A stretch of DNA of 64,000 nt. It comes from Corylus avellana. Its lineage: Eukaryota; Streptophyta; Magnoliopsida; Fagales; Betulaceae. The notes beneath the pieces are model-generated. The model saw only the letters and a list, made by a program, of their open reading frames with translations. It was not told the origin of the DNA and searched no databases. Both the position numbers and the translations under genes were made by a program. Location: positions 11,935,132-11,999,131 of the forward strand of contig NC_081545.1 of the NCBI RefSeq assembly GCF_901000735.1, given 5' to 3'. Of the stretch, positions 48,412-59,462 are shown in pieces (the stretch's first letter is position 1; each line of letters starts with the position of its first letter).

Positions 48412-49588
48412 TGATGAGTGCCAAATATTGCATATTTGGGCCCCTTAGTTTGCATTTGCTAACCCGTTAGCTTTATTATAATCTAATGTTTTGTAGGTCG
48501 CCAAGGGTAAACTGCGCTATTAAAGTGAAAAATACGGAGAAAGAAAGCTAGAAAAAGTGCCATCAAAGAAGGATCGAATGCACCATCCTGTGCTCGAGCG
48601 CATGTGCGCTCGATTCCAGCTGGGTTGCGCTCACACGCACCCACACCCACTAGCAAGCCACAAGCGCCCAAGTGTTGTGCCGCAGGAGAAGAGTTACATG
48701 CCTGAGTGCGATCAAGCACACTGGCCATGCTCTCTAGCGCACTCGTCTGCCACATATGACCTAGCGTCGTTTTTAGGGTTTTAAGCCCTAGAAACCCCTA
48801 TAACAAGACGGCTAAGCCTCAAGAAGCGAGGGGGAGACCAAGTCCGAATTTCTACTGTTTTTCTCCCTTTTTAGTTTAGTTTTCTGTAGGTTTAGATTTT
48901 ATTTTCAATAATCATGTAGAGGTAAATTCTCAACTAAAGTTGAGGATGAAGCCTCACCGATGAAGAACAACAACACTTTTTTGTAAGTCAATATTATTAT
49001 GATTTTATGGATTTTTAAGGTTTCAATTGTTTACTTTAATTCAATTATTGATATTACTCTTGGATATCTATTGTGATTTATGGATACATGTGATGATTTA
49101 GGAGAGTTTACATTTAATTGTTTTGCTTGGATCTTTATTTATCAAAATAAAATTGGATATCTTTTGTGATTTGTCTTACGGATACAATTGATGATTTGGT
49201 TTAATCCGGATATCTTTTGTGATTTGTGTAATGGATAGATACATTAGATGATGTAATTAATTTGTGAAACATAGTAAGACATACATAGGATTTCATTTGT
49301 GAGACCTCCAGACAATATTTATGAACATTGAATGTGTTGTTCTGATTTGGTGAGTGTGGATTCCACAACCTTAGTACATTCTTAGTTGATTATTTGTTTA
49401 GTTTTTTTTTTTAAGTTTATGCTTTCTTTTATTCAAAATAAAAAATCTTTCGGAACTAGGTTAAGGTTTTAATTTGTTTAGATAAAAATTGTTTTCAAAA
49501 ACACAATTCCCTGTGGATTCGACCTCGCACTTGCAAAAGCTATATTGCAAACAACTCATGCACTTGCGAGTATCATTTAAAACTCACA
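48412..49588 (+). repeat. LTR1 of element B
   Basis: It starts TGATGAGTGCCAAATATTGC and ends AAAACTCACA. The motif cluster is at 48572-48745, with a TATA-like CCTATAACAAG near 48797-48806. GCCTCACCGATGAAGAAC near 48952-48967 is the uninterrupted version of the site where hAT entered LTR2. Confidence 0.85.
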
Positions 49589-49594
49589 AGTTTT

Positions 49595-49612
49595 TGGCGC
49601 CGTTGCCGGGGA
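49595..49612 (+). other. intact tRNA-Asp primer binding site
   Basis: TGGCGCCGTTGCCGGGGA is an exact 18-base complement of a plant tRNA-Asp 3' end including CCA. It is the best preserved primer site in the window. Confidence 0.9.
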
Positions 49613-50269
49613 ATTGTTTGATTTGTGAAATAAATTTCTTGTCTAGATTGATTTTATTTTTCTACTAGTTTAGTTAGAATTTTTCTTTTTTTTAAAAAAA
49701 AAAAAAAATTGTTCATAAACTGTTACTTTTTTATTCTCATTTTTATTTTCTAATACTAAAAAAAAAAAAAATTCTTGTTTTAGTCTCTGTTTTGCAATCT
49801 CGGATGGACCAGCCTTGCAGACATGCTCGATCGCACATCAATAAGCTTGAGTTCACTCGAGCACAAGGCAGCAAGAGAAGCCGCACCTGCGCTGGACTAT
49901 TCCCATTTGCGCTCAAGCGCGCAGCACACTTACGCTTGAGCGCAAGGCATTTCCAATCGAGCACACTAGTGCAACATACAGCAGCATCAGAGGATCCCGC
50001 GTGCCTACGCTCAATCACTCCTCACCAGCGCTCGAGTGCACCTCTGCTGACTGGACCAAGGCAGATCAATACCTAAATTTTTGCCAAAATTTTTAATTTT
50101 GGTCCGTTTTGTAAGTTCTTAAGTTTCTAAGTTTTAGAATGGTTAATGTTTCATTGGGAAGTGTGCTTTTGATTTAAAGAGTGCGAGTGAGCATGTTTTC
50201 TTTGGATGAAATTAAAAAAAAAAAAAAATGGTCGCAATATGTCTTAACTAGTTGTAGGACAACAGCTCC

Positions 50270-51330
50270 TGTCAACTCATGTCACACTTTTAACCCACAT
50301 GAACCATGTTTATACTGCTCCAATCCTCATCATTAGGTTGGAAATTGTCCGTCCTTTGGGCAATTTTCCACCAATTTTTCTAATGAGCAAATGAACATTT
50401 CTTTCTCCCGCCTAGGGTTTGATTCAAATTCCAATTTTTACAACCCGGTATGGAACAACCATTATAATTTCTCGTTGTAAGCTCAAGCTACTGGAAATTA
50501 TGCTCTCCAATCTCATGAACTGCACCATCTAGATTATCCGCAGTTCGATAACCAAGTCCTCCATCCCTTCATCATACAGCTATCCTCCTCAACAATCTTC
50601 ATTGGAAGACTCTCTCAAATCCTTCATGCAACTAACCGGCCAATCCACCTCTCAAATGCCACAACCACAATTATCATTGGAAGACACCCTCAAAGCATTC
50701 ATGCAATCAAATAGCCAATGCATACAAGAGCTTAAAAATTCCACCATGGTCAATAGCCAAGCCATTCAAGAACTCAAGGATGCCACCATGGTCAACACTC
50801 AAGAAATTTCAAGGTTGAAAGGACAAGTCGATCATCTAGTTGCTGAATTTAACAGAATAAAGGAAGAAGAGCTTCAAAGTCAGCTGATAGCTAACAAACA
50901 CTACATGATTGATGAGGAAGCTACTAGCAATTCTTGTCATAAGCATGCCCAAGCCACCACCACATTTGGGTGAGGAAATTGTGGAGAACAAGAAGGAGGA
51001 AGAAAATGAGGAGCAAGTTGAGCACCTGAAGCAAATTGAGCCCCTGCCAACTCCAAATTTGCCCAATGACAAGGAAGTGAGTACTGAAGCTCCTTCCTTC
51101 ATCACTTTCCCTTTTGAGACACATCATGAACCCTAAACTTCAGTTCCTCAATGTCTCAAAGAACCATCTCATGCTAAACTTCTCAAGGATCTATGCACAC
51201 AAGGTCACAAATCTAAGAACCATGTTCCTGAGATGGCGAAACATCCTTCCAGAATGCTACAAAGTTTTAAAGAAGAAAGGGTGGAAGGGATTGGTTGGAC
51301 ATTCAAATGATCGAGAAAAGTACGGTATTT
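50270..51330 (+). pseudogene. element B mini-gag
   Basis: The region opens with a zinc knuckle (EPCLYCSNPHH, then VGNCP) that now holds an in-frame stop. It continues to 50602-50973: MEDSLKSFMQLTGQS, repeats of LEDTLKAFMQ, then NSTMVNSQAIQELKDATMVN with a heptad-like, probably coiled-coil register. A shifted frame carries an acidic segment to 51136 and a remnant resembling the pre-protease block (HAKLLKDLCT). No capsid, RT or integrase is present. Relatives are in elements C, D and the tail of element A gag. Confidence 0.6.
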
Positions 51331-53396
51331 TTTTTTTCTTTTTTTTTTCTGCACTTCATTTATGAGTTCTTTTTCTTCTGTCATTTTATTTTTTGTTTCT
51401 GACAGTAATTAATCTTTTGATGTTTGTTTCTGTGAGAAAATATTGTTGTTAGTTTTGTTAATAAGTGTTTTGGTGTTTAAGTTTGGGAGACGCCCTGGCC
51501 TTTTTCACACCTTGATGTTTCCGTAGTTCTGGTAATGTATTTTTATACTACACATTGACGGCAATGTGTAATTCAAGTTTTGGGGTATGGAAAGACACTC
51601 TGTCAGTTTATTTGTTTTTATTTGTTTGTTTTTATCTGTCTAAAAAAAAAAATTATATGTTGTTGTTAAGCATGAGTTAGCTATACCTGTAGTTTGATTT
51701 TTATTGGCTTGCTTAAAATTTTAAACCTATCATCATGTCATTAGGAATCTGAGTCCTTTGACTCATTTTTGGGCTAGAAAGACTTCACTTGTTTTGAGTT
51801 GATTATCATGTACACATTAGCATATATTCTGTAAGGTATGATATTTGAATTGAATCATGTGTATCTTGAGATTTCTTGGATGACTTGTTGACGAATAACC
51901 TTTGCTTGTTAAAAAAACAAAAAAGGAAAAATATAAAAAAGCCGTCTAAACTACCGACCTTTTGCAATATAGCCCCTCAATGTTCAAAAGGTATTAAAGT
52001 AGCCACCCAAACTACCAAAATGTATCAAAATGGCCAATTAGTTTTTTATATTCCTATAATACCCCTTCTTTTAACAAACAAAATAATTGTAGCAAAAAAA
52101 AATTAAACAATTAATATATATATATATATATATAAGACCAATGGGTGAATAAAAAAAAAAAAGTTTTTTTTGGAATAAACAATAAATAATTAGTCGTTAT
52201 AGTTGGCCTAAAGTATAAATTGCTTCATCTCGTATTAAAGTAAAATCAATTTGGTAATTTGATGAGCTACTTTAGTATTTTTTTAGTTTTTTTTGGAATA
52301 TCTCTAGAACCGTATCTTTGATTTTACTTTAATAAGACATGAAGCAATTTGCAATTTGTAATTTAGACAAACTACAATAACTAATTATTTATTATTTATT
52401 CCAATTTTTTTTTATTTGCCCATTGGTTTTCTTGTATTTTTAAAAAATTGTTTGGGTTTTTTGTTTTTACAATTATTTTATTATTTTATTTGTTAAAAGA
52501 ATAGGGGTATTATAGGAATATAAAAAGATAAGTGGCATTTTCGATACATATTGGTAGTTTGGGGGCTATTTTAGTACATTTTGAACTTTGATGGGCTATA
52601 TTGCAAACAGCTGGTAGTTTGTTGGGCTTTTTTATACTTTTACAAAAAAAAAAAAAGTATATCATTTTGAGTTTTTCACTGAGTAATCGGACCTCTTACA
52701 TCATTAAGCATTGAGTGTTCGCGTAAAAAGGTAAGAAATTCGAATTGGTTGATTGTATGGCTAGTTTGGCTCCGTTGCCTTTTTTACTTGAGTTATTAAG
52801 CCCTTAGGGATGATTTTACATCTAGTGCCCTAAAACCGTCTAGTTTGGGTGTCATTGACCTGACACTCGTTACATAGGTCAATTAGAAAGCTTAATGGAG
52901 CTAAGCATTGCACAGTCTACACAAAACAAAGAAATGCATATTATGACTTAAGCCTTGGTTGTCTTTATTTGATAGGAATTCTAACGAATTTTGAGGTATT
53001 TATCTTGAGAATAAATTGAAACCTCACGAGTGTATGTTAATTTCACTTTGCATCAAACAAAACATATATTGTCTCAATTGTTCATTTATGAGTTCTTTGA
53101 TTTTGGATCCCCTAATGATTATGATGATGGTGTTTGTCTTTTTAAGTTTGCTTATGAATGAGAACCATGATTTGGGTGAAATTTCATTATTTTCAATAAC
53201 ATAGTGCTGACAATGTTTGTGGGCATCATTCATGTTAAACCCTCATGAGACTTTACTCGTCCACTAGGGATGCCTAGGGGTTTAAAAGATTTGTTGCATG
53301 TGCTAAATGCGATCGTCTCTCCCATGACAAAGGATTTATGTTTCATACTTTCATGTTGTTTTTAGTTTTGTTTTTACTAAGGGACTAGCAAAATGT
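51331..53396 (+). other. element B 3' non-coding block
   Basis: It has internal polypurine tracts at 51479-51488 (AAGTTTGGGA) and 51575-51586 (AAGTTTTGGGGT). The second follows the stem-loop ACACATTG-ACGG-CAATGTGT (51550-51569). Conserved blocks near 52745-52895 and 53250-53320 match C and D. A MITE pair lies between. Confidence 0.7.
51930..52650. mobile_element. MITE with 110-bp TIRs inside element B, holding a second MITE
   Basis: The left arm (GCCGTCTAAACTACCGACCT..., about 51930-52040) pairs with the right arm (about 52530-52645). Inside, 52138-52430 forms another inverted repeat with arms of about 130 bp beginning CCAATGGGTGAATAAAAAAA. Both are also present in the second copy of element B at 60664-61385, so they entered before that duplication. 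Confidence 0.65.
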
Positions 53397-54364
53397 AAGT
53401 TTGGGGGTATTTGGTGAGTGCCAAATATTGAATATTTGGGCCCCATAATTTGCATTTGTTAATCCTTTAACTTTATCATAATCTAATGTTTTGTATTAGT
53501 TTTGGTGTTTTAGTGTTTTGTAGGTCGCTAAGAAAAAACTGGGTTTTTAAAGTGAAAAATACGGAGTTTGGAAGAAAGCTGAAAAAAGTGCCATCAAAGT
53601 AGGATAGAGCGCACCATCCTGCACTTGAGAGCATGTGCGCTCGATTCCAGTTAGGTTGCGTTCGCACGCACCCACGCCCACCAACAAGCTACAAGCGCCC
53701 AAGTGCTGTGCCGCAGGAAAAGAGTTACATGCCCAAGTGCGATTGAGCGCACTCGTCTGCCAGATATGCCCTAGCTCTGTTTTTAGGGTTTTAAGCCCTA
53801 GAAACCCCTATAAAAAGATGGCTAAGCCTAAACAAGCCAGGGGGAGACCAAGTTCGAATTTCTACAATTTTTCTCCATTTTTAGTTTAGTTTTCTTTAGG
53901 TTTATGTTTAGGTTTTATTTCAATAATCATGTGTTGATAAATTCTCAACTAAGGTTGATGATAAAGCCTCACCGACAGGGGTGTCCCCCCAAATTTTTTG
54001 AAAATTTTCTTTAAATATGTATATTTTATAAATTTGTCTCTTAAATTAAAAAATTTGTCCCCCCAAATTTATAAATTCGTCCCCCCAAAATAATATTTTT
54101 ATCCCCTTTAATTTTATTTATTTTTTTAAATTTCACTCCAACTAAAATTAAATCTTTCTATTTGCCATAAACGATATAGTCTTTCTTTGGTTCGTTTCTA
54201 ACTAGCAGAACTAAAATTAATTTGGAGTTTTAAGCTTTTTTGTTGCATCACATCAAACTTACCTCTGCTGGCAGCTTGGCATCAGAACAAAAAGCACAAA
54301 ATCGACCTTTCCTCTTGAAAACAAAAGCTTCTCAGAGAAGCCTTCTCAGTTCTCTCATCTCTCT

Positions 54365-54420
54365 TCACCTTTCAAAACCACTCTACTGTCTTCACCTTTC
54401 AAAACCACTCTACTGTCTCT
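54365..54420 (+). repeat. two tandem copies of a 27-bp unit in the hAT leader
   Basis: The unit CTTCACCTTTCAAAACCACT plus CTACTGT is repeated head to tail in the presumed 5' UTR. Confidence 0.75.
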
Positions 54421-56042
54421 AGAATGGAAGTGTGCACTGTGTGAGTCGGTGAGTTTGTGACTGAGCCGCGGATCTCTCTTACAATCTTAGATCCATCATC
54501 CATTTGGCGAAAAATTAAAGCTTGGAAGTTGGAAGTTGGAAGATTGAAGATGCTTGTAAGTTGTAAGCTTGTTTATTTTTTCTGCCAATGTATATCTGCA
54601 TTCTGCAAGACTGCAACTCAGCAACTCTTTATCTCTACTCAAAAAATCAGATTTTGATTTTTTGGTAAGCTGAAGTGGTGAACTGGTGAAGGCGTGAAGG
54701 CTGTGAAGCGGTGAAGGCTGAAGCCCAAAGGCCAAAGTCATGTGACTCGTGTGTCGGTGTGTGATGACTGGCTGACTGCCGACTGGAGTCTGGTGAGCGG
54801 CGTGAGTGCGTGTGCGTGACCTTCTGGCTTCTGCAAAACTCTTATTTTCTCTCTCGGTCTCAAGCATTTGAAAAGGCTTAAACTTTAAAGCATAAGCAAA
54901 AGTGAAACTGCAAGAGACAAAAAAGTCTGCCTTGCCACTGTCGCCAGCACGAGGTCAGTGCAGTTTTTTTATTTGAATACTTAATAGTCTGAATAGGATT
55001 ATAGGAAGTTTCAAGAAGTTTGTCTTTTTTGCTAATTGTTGCCTTTTGTTGGTGAATGGTGATTGGTGAGTGACTTGCCACTTGTGACTTGCCCACTTTA
55101 ACTTTGTTAATTCTTGTTTAGTAATAGTGAGTGCCTGAGAGTGATCACATGAAGTTGCTTTTTTTTTTTTCTTTCTTTTTTTTTTTGGGGTTTGTACGTG
55201 TTGTTTTTATTTTTATTTTATTTTTTTTTAATTTTGTTATAGGTGAGTTGGTGCTTAGATTTTTGTCAAATTTTGTGAATTTTGGTAGCAACTCAAAAGA
55301 TAGTCAACATGGAAAATGCAAATCATTATTACATCTAGACTCCAGTAAAGAATGTGATCTTAAAAATAAATAAAATAAAATAAAATGGACTTGTTGTGTG
55401 AGGATGTGAGCTTAAAAAATTTCCATTGTTTGAGGCTCTAAGCTTAGCCTTCAATTGGAATTTTCAGCTTACATGTTTTATAATAAAGTGTAAATTGTAA
55501 TGAACTAATGATCTTATAATATTCAATTGGTAGCTAAGAGTGGAGTTGAGTCACATGACTATGGTCCATAGATGAGAATGAGATGCCAAAAGTATGTGAT
55601 ATGTGATCAGGTTTTAACAATTTTTTTTTTTTTTTTTTTGATAAATAGGTTTTGACAAATTTAGGTCGCATTGTGGTAAGGAACAACCAGTTTTGGGAAG
55701 GCAAGAACGAGGTATCACGCTGAAAGGTACTTTTCTTTTTGGACCCTAGAGATTATGATTAGTTTATTGTGCTAGTAGTTTGTACTATATTTATGATGCC
55801 ATGAGATTTCGAATCGAATGAGTATTTTGATGTAGAAAAATTATACAATTTTTTTATTTGAGTTTTCATTGTTAGATTTTGTGGGTTAATTTGATAGGAT
55901 TGAATTTATTAATTTATTTGGCATTCCTTCACTTGTTAGTGATAATAAGAAATATAATGAAATTCTAAACAAAAATCTTATACTTTTAGATATTTTTCAG
56001 GTTAATTTTTGATCCATAATTTTTCTTAAAGTTAAGAGAAAT

Positions 56043-58498
56043 ATGGGAAAGCCAAAAACACTTGATTCATTCTTTAAGAAAAAAGATGTGAGTCAATCAA
56101 AAGTTAGTACTTGTACACATTTAGAGAGACCTTTAGCAACGGATCTCGAGGCTATAGTGACTAATGAGCGTCCCTCCAAATGTCCAAGAATTCAACCTGA
56201 AGAAATGAATGCTACCTTTTTGGAACGTGATCCAGGATTACGTCCGCAAATATGGGAATTCCCTGTTAAGTTACAAGATGACATTCGACGTGCTTATATT
56301 AGAGCCAAACCATGTCAACCCAAGCTTTCGGAATATCCATATTCAGGAATGGGTAATAATCATCGCCAATTTCAAGCCTCTTGGTTTGAGACATACTCAA
56401 CTTGGTTGGAGTACTCAAAATCAAAGGATGCTATATTTTGTCTTCCATGCTATGTTTTTGCTAAGAAACCAACAGGTCGTCCAGGATCAGATGCATTTAC
56501 AGGGAAAGGTTTTAACAATTGGAAAAAGGCAAGCGATGGGATGAATAGTTCTTTAATGAGACATGTGGGGAAAGATCCAAATTCACCACATAATATTGCT
56601 GTGAAATGTTGTGAGGATCTAATGAATCAGTCAGGGCATATTGACAAGATAGTTGAAAAGCAAACATTACAAGAAATAAAGAATAATCAGTTGCGGCTCA
56701 AAACCTCTATAGATAGTGTTCAATGGCTTACATTCCAAGCATGTCCCTTTAGAGGTCACGATGAAAGCTCTGGCTCGAAAAATCAAGGTAGCTTCATTGA
56801 ATTGGTAAAGCTCCTAGCAAGCTATAATGACGATGTTGCTGGACTTGTCTTGGAAAATGCTCCAAAAAATGCCAAATATACATCACCCAAAATTCAAAAG
56901 GAAATCCTACATATCATTGCAAATAAAGTGCGGGATGCGATTAGAAAAGAAATTGGGGATGCCAAATTTTGCATTCTCGTTGATGAAGCTTGGGATGAAT
57001 CAAAAAGGGAGCAAATGGCTATTATTTTGAGGTTTGTTGATAAAGATGGTTTTATTAGGGAGCGATTCTTTCATATTGTGCATGTTAAAGATACTTCTGC
57101 ATCAACTTTGAAAAAGAGATATGTGCTGTTCTTTCTCGTTACAATCTCCAAATTGAAAATATTCGAAGCCAAGGATATGATGGAGCTAGTAATATGCGTG
57201 GTGAATGGAATGGGTTACAAGCTTTATTTGTTAGGGATTGTCCCTATGCATATTATGTGCATTGCATGGCTCATAAACTACAATTAGTTTTAGTTGCAGC
57301 ATCTAGAGAAGCCAAGCGCATTCATCAATTCTTTATCTAGTTGGCTTCAATTATTAATATTGTTGGGGGTTCTTCTAAATGTCATGATGACTTGCAATCT
57401 ATTCATGCTGTTGAAATTGAAATTTTGGTTGCTTCTAATGCAATTGAGACTGGAAGGGGGATAAACCAAATTGGCACTTTGCAACGACCTGGAGATACTC
57501 GATGGTCATCTCATTATCAATCTGTTTGTAGCATGATAAGAATGTATGGTGCAACTTGTTTAGTTATCAACAAGATCTCAAATGAGGGAGCTAATTATTC
57601 TCAACGTGGTGATGCTGAAGCGACTTACATGATATTAACATAATTTGAATTTATTTTGATATAGCATTTGATGAAAGAAATTATGGGACTCACAAATATG
57701 CTTTGCAAATCTTTGCAACAAAAGTCACTAGACATTTTAAATGCCATGAGTCAAGTTTCAACTACACAATCACTCATTCAAAAGATGAGAGATGATGGGT
57801 GGGAGCCTTTGCTTACTATTGTTAAATCATTTTGTGAGGAAAATGATATCGATATTCCTGATATGAATGCTCATTACACTAGAGCTCGAGGTAGATCTTG
57901 TCATCAAGATGAAGGGTCTCCAACAACAATGGAGCATCATTTTATAGTTGATATATTTACTGCTGCAATAGATTTCCAGTTACAAGAATTGACAAATAGA
58001 TTTAATGAGCAAGCTGTGGAACTTCTCATTCTTAGCGTTGCTTTAAGCCCTAAAGATGCATACAAATCATTTAAGATTGATGATATATGTAAGTTAGCTG
58101 AAAAGTTTTATCCTCGAGATTTCACCGAGCAAGAAAAAATTTGTTTGAAATTTCAGTTGCAGCATTATAAGCTTGATGTGCCAAAGCATCAAGATTTTCA
58201 GAATATGTCTACATTATCTGAATTATGTAGAGGATTGGCAGTTTCAGAAAAATCAAAGATCTATCCTTTGATTGACAGATTGATTCGCCTAGTGTTGACT
58301 CTCCCTGTTTCTACTGCGACTACACAACGAGCTTTTTCTGCCATGAAACTTGTAAAGACTAGATTGCGTACTAGAATGGAAGATGAGTTTCTTGCAGACC
58401 ATTTGGTAGTTTATATTGAGAAAGAAATTGCTAAGAATTTCACTTCAGAGATGATAATGGACGAATTTTATTCCATTAGCGATCGTCGTCGAGCATAA
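56043..58498 (+). pseudogene. hAT transposase (TTF zinc finger, DUF4371, hAT dimerisation), frame broken
   Basis: This is a transposase of the ZMYM1-like hAT branch that would cut at the TIRs in the nucleus. The first frame (56043-57287) starts MGKPKTLDSFFKKKD and has a TTF-type finger at residues 112-190 (IFCLPCYVF). A DUF4371 region follows at about 200-360 with CILVDEAWDES, whose first Asp fits the hAT catalytic site. Near 57110-57118 one base seems lost in an A run; the conserved YDGASNMRG continues in another frame. Stops near 57339, 57643 and 57661 follow. The C-terminal frame (57668-58498) ends with the dimerisation block LPVSTATTQRAFSAMKLVKT and MEDEFLADHLVVYIEKEI. Four lesions make it inactive as assembled; base errors are possible. 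Confidence 0.88.
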
Positions 58499-59362
58499 TT
58501 TGAAGGAAAAACTATGTTCTTTTTTTTGATCTTTTTTGTACATGTCTATAGTAAAAGAAAGTTCTCTTGATATTTTCTCTGATGATTCTATAGACATGCA
58601 ACTTTTGTAATGTCGTACAATTTAATATGAAATTAAATTTAAGAGTTCTCAGTTTTTATTTAGCATAAATACACACCTATAAAGAAAGACTATATATATC
58701 TATATATTTATGTATTTTATAAGTCCGTCCCCCCAATCCTAAAATCCTAGTTCTGCCCCTGCTCACCGATAAAGAACAACAACACGTTTTTGTAAGTCAA
58801 TATTATTATGATTTTATGGGTTTTCAAGGTTTCAATTGTTTTACTTTAATTTAATTATTGATATTACTCTTAGATATCTATTGTGATTTACGGATATTTG
58901 TGATGATTTATGAGAGTTTTATTTAATTGTTTTTCTTGGATCTTTATTTATCAAAATAAAATTGGATATCTTCTGTGATTTGTCTTACAGATACAATTGA
59001 TGCTTTGGTTTAATTCGGATAGCTTTTGTAATTTGTGTAATGGATGGATTCATTAGATGATGTAATTAATTTGTGAAGCATAATAAGACATACATAGGAT
59101 TTCATTTGTGAGAACTTCAAACAATATTGATGAACATGGAATGTGTTGTTCTGATTTGGTGAGTGTGGATTCCACAACCTTAGTACGTTCTTAATTGATT
59201 ACTTGTTTAGTTTTTTTTAGTTTATGCTTTCTTTTATTCAAAATAAAAAATCTTTCGGAACTAGATTAAGATTTTAATTAGTTTAGATAAAAAATTGTTT
59301 TCGAAAACACAATTCCTTGTGGATTCAACCTCGCACTTGCAAAAGCTATATTGTAAATGATT

Positions 59363-59462
59363 NNNNNNNNNNNNNNNNNNNNNNNNNNNNNNNNNNNNNN
59401 NNNNNNNNNNNNNNNNNNNNNNNNNNNNNNNNNNNNNNNNNNNNNNNNNNNNNNNNNNNNNN
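59363..59462. other. assembly gap (100 N, size unknown)
   Basis: Exactly 100 N is the usual placeholder. It hides the end of LTR2, the primer site, the leader and the start of the second element B internal region. Confidence 0.9.

Larger units (their letters stand above)
48412..53411 (+). mobile_element. gypsy element B, first copy (LTR1 plus internal region)
   Basis: A non-autonomous LTR element of the same LTR family as element A: LTR1 at 48412-49588, an intact primer site, a motif-rich leader, mini-gag, a non-coding 3' block with two nested MITEs, and a polypurine tract (53397-53411). The partner LTR at 53412 is split by the hAT insertion. LTR1 and LTR2 differ by roughly 10% where compared by eye, so the element would not be young. 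Confidence 0.82.
53976..58761 (+). mobile_element. hAT transposon with perfect 8-bp TSD
   Basis: It begins CAGGGGTGTCCCCCCAAA and ends CTAGTTCTGCCCCTG, giving 6-bp TIRs CAGGGG. Perfect 8-bp TSDs CTCACCGA lie at 53968-53975 and 58762-58769; LTR1 has the empty site. GTCCCCCCAA repeats lie close to both ends (three on the left, one on the right), like the subterminal transposase-binding repeats of hAT elements. It is 4786 bp with a long non-coding 5' part (53976-56042) and one transposase gene. Confidence 0.93.
53412..59362 (+). repeat. LTR2 of element B, split by hAT and cut by a gap
   Basis: It starts TGGTGAGTGCCAAATATTGA after the polypurine tract. The parts at 53412-53975 and 58770-59362 match LTR1, interrupted by the hAT element and one TSD. 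The motif cluster is at 53605-53755 and TATA box (CTATAAAAA) at 53808-53816. The N gap begins about 35 bp before the expected LTR end. Confidence 0.82.

Noticed and set aside
57644..57667. intron between the last two transposase frames
   Set aside because: The gap between the frames is far too short for a plant intron and lacks GT-AG ends; simple stop mutations explain it.
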